NCBI GenBank assembly: GCA_049521915.1
Contig: JBEKOI010000081.1
Span: 1 to 23,732 of the forward strand
Direction of reading: 5' to 3'
Source of the DNA: Bog-756 sp049521915
GTDB lineage: Bacteria; Actinomycetota; Acidimicrobiia; Acidimicrobiales; RAAP-2
Length of the DNA: 23,732 nt
The position numbers and the translations under genes were made by a program. This document shows, one piece after another, positions 22,043-23,732 of the stretch (the stretch's first letter is position 1; the number at the start of each line of letters is the position of its first letter). Below the pieces are notes generated by a model that saw only the letters and a program-made list of their open reading frames with translations, searched no databases and had not been told where the DNA came from.

Positions 22043-23104
22043 CTAGCCCCCGATCATCGACATGGACCGAGCCGGCCGGAGAAACCCGGGCTCGTTGATA
22101 CCGTGCCCGGGCAGTTTCCCCCAGACGGCCCGGCGCAAGAGGAGGGCCAGGTCGGCATCGGTGGCCCGGCCGCGCAACAGGTCGCGCATCGAGCTTTCGT
22201 CGTCGGAGAACAGGCAATTGCGCACGGCACCGTCGGCAGTCAGGCGCAGCCGGTTGCAGGTGCCGCAGAAGGGCTCGGTGACACTGGAGATGAGTCCGAT
22301 CTCCCCATGGCCGTCGGCGAACCGGAACCGTTCGGCCGGTGCCGGGCTCCCCTTCCCCACGACCGCATCGAGGGGCCAGACCGCCGCTATCTCCTCGTGG
22401 ACCTCCCGGCCGGAGACGAGCCTGCCCCGCTCCCACCGCCCTTCGGCGTCAAGGGGCATGAACTCGATGAACCTCACCATGCGCCCGGTGCTGCGGGCGA
22501 AGGAGGCGAAGTCCAGGATCTCGTCGTCGTTCCGCCCCCTGATCAGCACGACGTTCACCTTCACGGGTGAGAGACCGACCGTCTCGGCGACGTCCATGGC
22601 ATGGAGGACGGCGGAGAGCTCGCCACGCTTGCGGATCGACCCGAACCGGTCGGCCCGGAGGGAGTCACAGCTCACATTCACCCGGCGGAGCCCGGCCGAC
22701 GCCAGTTCGCCGGCCATGTCGGCCAGCATCACCCCGTTCGTCGTCATGGCCAGGTCCTCGAACCCGATGGCGGCCAGCCGGCCGACCAACTCAGGGAGTC
22801 CACGCCGCACGAGTGGTTCTCCGCCGGTGAGCCGGATGGAGGAGACACCGAGCGTTCTCGCCACCCCGGCCACCCGGACGATCTCGTCGAAGGACAGAAG
22901 GGCCGAATGCGGGAGGAAGGTCATGCCGTGCTCGGGCATGCAATAGATGCAGCGCAGGTTGCAGCGGTCCGTGACCGAGATGCGCAGGTCGTCGTGGATC
23001 CGTCCGTGGGAGTCGACCAGCGGGCCCGCGGTAGGCATGGGTGCGGCCTCCGACCCACGGCCACGCGACCGGTCCGAGATCACCACGGGCACCGCGGCGG
23101 TCAC
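22043..23104 (-). CDS. moaA: GTP 3',8-cyclase, radical SAM
   Basis: MoaA rearranges GTP as the first step of molybdenum cofactor synthesis. The protein (353 aa) has the radical SAM CxxxCxxC (RISVTDRCNLRCIYCMP; Cys48, Cys52, Cys55), RLTGGEPLVRRGL, the C-terminal second cluster motif (FCGTCNRLRLTADG then CLF) and a C-terminal Gly-Gly needed by the family. The N-terminus, PTAGPLVDSHGRIHDDLR before the cysteines, resembles mycobacterial MoaA. Three starts are possible: GTG 23107, GTG 23104 (GTGA overlap with moeA, chosen) and ATG 23038, which gives a length closest to E. coli. Confidence 0.95.
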   Translation of the reverse strand: MTAAVPVVISDRSRGRGSEAAPMPTAGPLVDSHGRIHDDLRISVTDRCNLRCIYCMPEHGMTFLPHSALLSFDEIVRVAGVARTLGVSSIRLTGGEPLVRRGLPELVGRLAAIGFEDLAMTTNGVMLADMAGELASAGLRRVNVSCDSLRADRFGSIRKRGELSAVLHAMDVAETVGLSPVKVNVVLIRGRNDDEILDFASFARSTGRMVRFIEFMPLDAEGRWERGRLVSGREVHEEIAAVWPLDAVVGKGSPAPAERFRFADGHGEIGLISSVTEPFCGTCNRLRLTADGAVRNCLFSDDESSMRDLLRGRATDADLALLLRRAVWGKLPGHGINEPGFLRPARSMSMIGG

Positions 23105-23732
23105 CACCCCCTGACCTCGGGCAGGGGTGATTCGACGACCAGGCGGTCGGGATCGGTGAGGATGACGTCGACCGTCCCACCGGCTTCGACACCGTCACCA
23201 TCGGGCAGGACCGCCAGTGAGTTGGCGTCGGCCATGGCTCGTAGATGGTGCGAGTCCTGCCCGGCCATCGGGCGAACCGCCCACCTCCCGCGCTCGTCCA
23301 GGGAAACGGTGGCCCGGACGAAGTGGGTCTTCCCGTCGGGCCGGCGGTGCAGCGCCCGGGCGGCGATGGCCGGGACCACCGGGTGCTCGAGCGAACGGTG
23401 ACCGGCCAGGCGGCGGACGGCCGGCCGCACCAACAGTTCGAAGCTGACCATGGCCGAGACGGGGTTGCCGGGCAGGCCGAAGACAGGCGTGCCGGAGCCG
23501 GCAAGCGTTCCGAAGGCAAACGGTTTCGCCGGCTTGATGGCCACCTGCATCCAACGCATCGTCCCCGAGCACCGCTTCTCGAGGACCACCTTGACGATGT
23601 CGAGATCCCCGACGCTCACTCCGCCGCTGGTCACGAGAACGTCACACGTGTCCGCGGCACGATCGAAGGCCCGACCCAAGGCGGCCTCGTCATCGCCGAC
23701 CACCCCGAGGTCCAACGCGTCCCAGCCCTCGC
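23101..23732 (-). CDS. moeA: Molybdopterin molybdenumtransferase, C-terminal part
   Basis: MoeA inserts molybdate into adenylated molybdopterin. The visible 209 residues are the C-terminal half: DVLVTSGGVSVGDLDIVKVVLEK, VAIKPAKPFAFGTLAGSGTPVFGLPGNPVSAMVSFELLVRP (two consecutive family blocks), and the C-terminal beta domain (MAGQDSHHLRAMADANSLAVLPDG). The frame stays open to the window edge, so the N-terminal half lies outside. Its TGA overlaps the moaA start. It is the first visible gene of the moeA-moaA-moaD-moaC operon. Confidence 0.95.
   Translation of the reverse strand, partial: EGWDALDLGVVGDDEAALGRAFDRAADTCDVLVTSGGVSVGDLDIVKVVLEKRCSGTMRWMQVAIKPAKPFAFGTLAGSGTPVFGLPGNPVSAMVSFELLVRPAVRRLAGHRSLEHPVVPAIAARALHRRPDGKTHFVRATVSLDERGRWAVRPMAGQDSHHLRAMADANSLAVLPDGDGVEAGGTVDVILTDPDRLVVESPLPEVRGW

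Overview
The window is high-GC, gene-dense DNA with many GTG starts, four-base stop/start overlaps and several genes that look leaderless. The families present (DUF3052, DUF6325 with SHOCT, a Sap/GAP-type exporter, a MerR-type HTH fused to a Mop domain, and a persulfide dioxygenase fused to two rhodaneses) point to Actinomycetota. A deep lineage such as Acidimicrobiia is possible, but that placement is inference from gene content and composition. No rRNA, tRNA, CRISPR array, transposase or phage gene was recognised.

Layout. 1-2,000: a 54-aa two-helix membrane protein, a 119-aa single-pass protein, and a decayed DHA2-type MFS exporter that is frameshifted and truncated. 2,200-4,620: a GH15 glucoamylase/trehalase-type hydrolase followed closely by a GNAT acetyltransferase. 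4,660-6,260: a minus-strand pair (DUF6325, then SHOCT) divergent from a Sap/GAP-like membrane exporter. 6,319-10,641: a GH36 alpha-galactosidase, a 405-bp non-coding gap, and a large polytopic protein resembling GT-C glycosyltransferases. 10,718-12,450: an AhpD-like CMD protein, a small Cys-rich protein and a TMEM175-type potassium channel.

12,771-16,486: a metallo-beta-lactamase/double-rhodanese protein; pyrF, whose reading frame begins in a perfect 9-bp G-rich repeat with no ordinary start codon; a DUF3052 protein; and adenosine deaminase on the other strand.

16,666-23,732: a molybdenum locus. A Tat-exported sulfite-oxidase-fold molybdoenzyme and a cytochrome b partner lie on the plus strand. 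On the minus strand, converging on them, are a molybdate uptake operon (HTH-Mop regulator, modA, modB, modC) and a cofactor-synthesis operon (moeA, moaA, moaD, moaC; moeA runs off the window). Uptake, cofactor assembly, a candidate regulator and an end-user enzyme are therefore adjacent. moaE and mogA/moaB are not in the window.

The most unusual signals are the pyrF 5' end (seven GGGG tracts at a strict 9-nt period and only a CTG that could serve as start), the apparently leaderless, inverted-repeat-bearing promoter of the molybdate operon, and a near-identical promoter motif (CGGATANGCT) in three intergenic regions.
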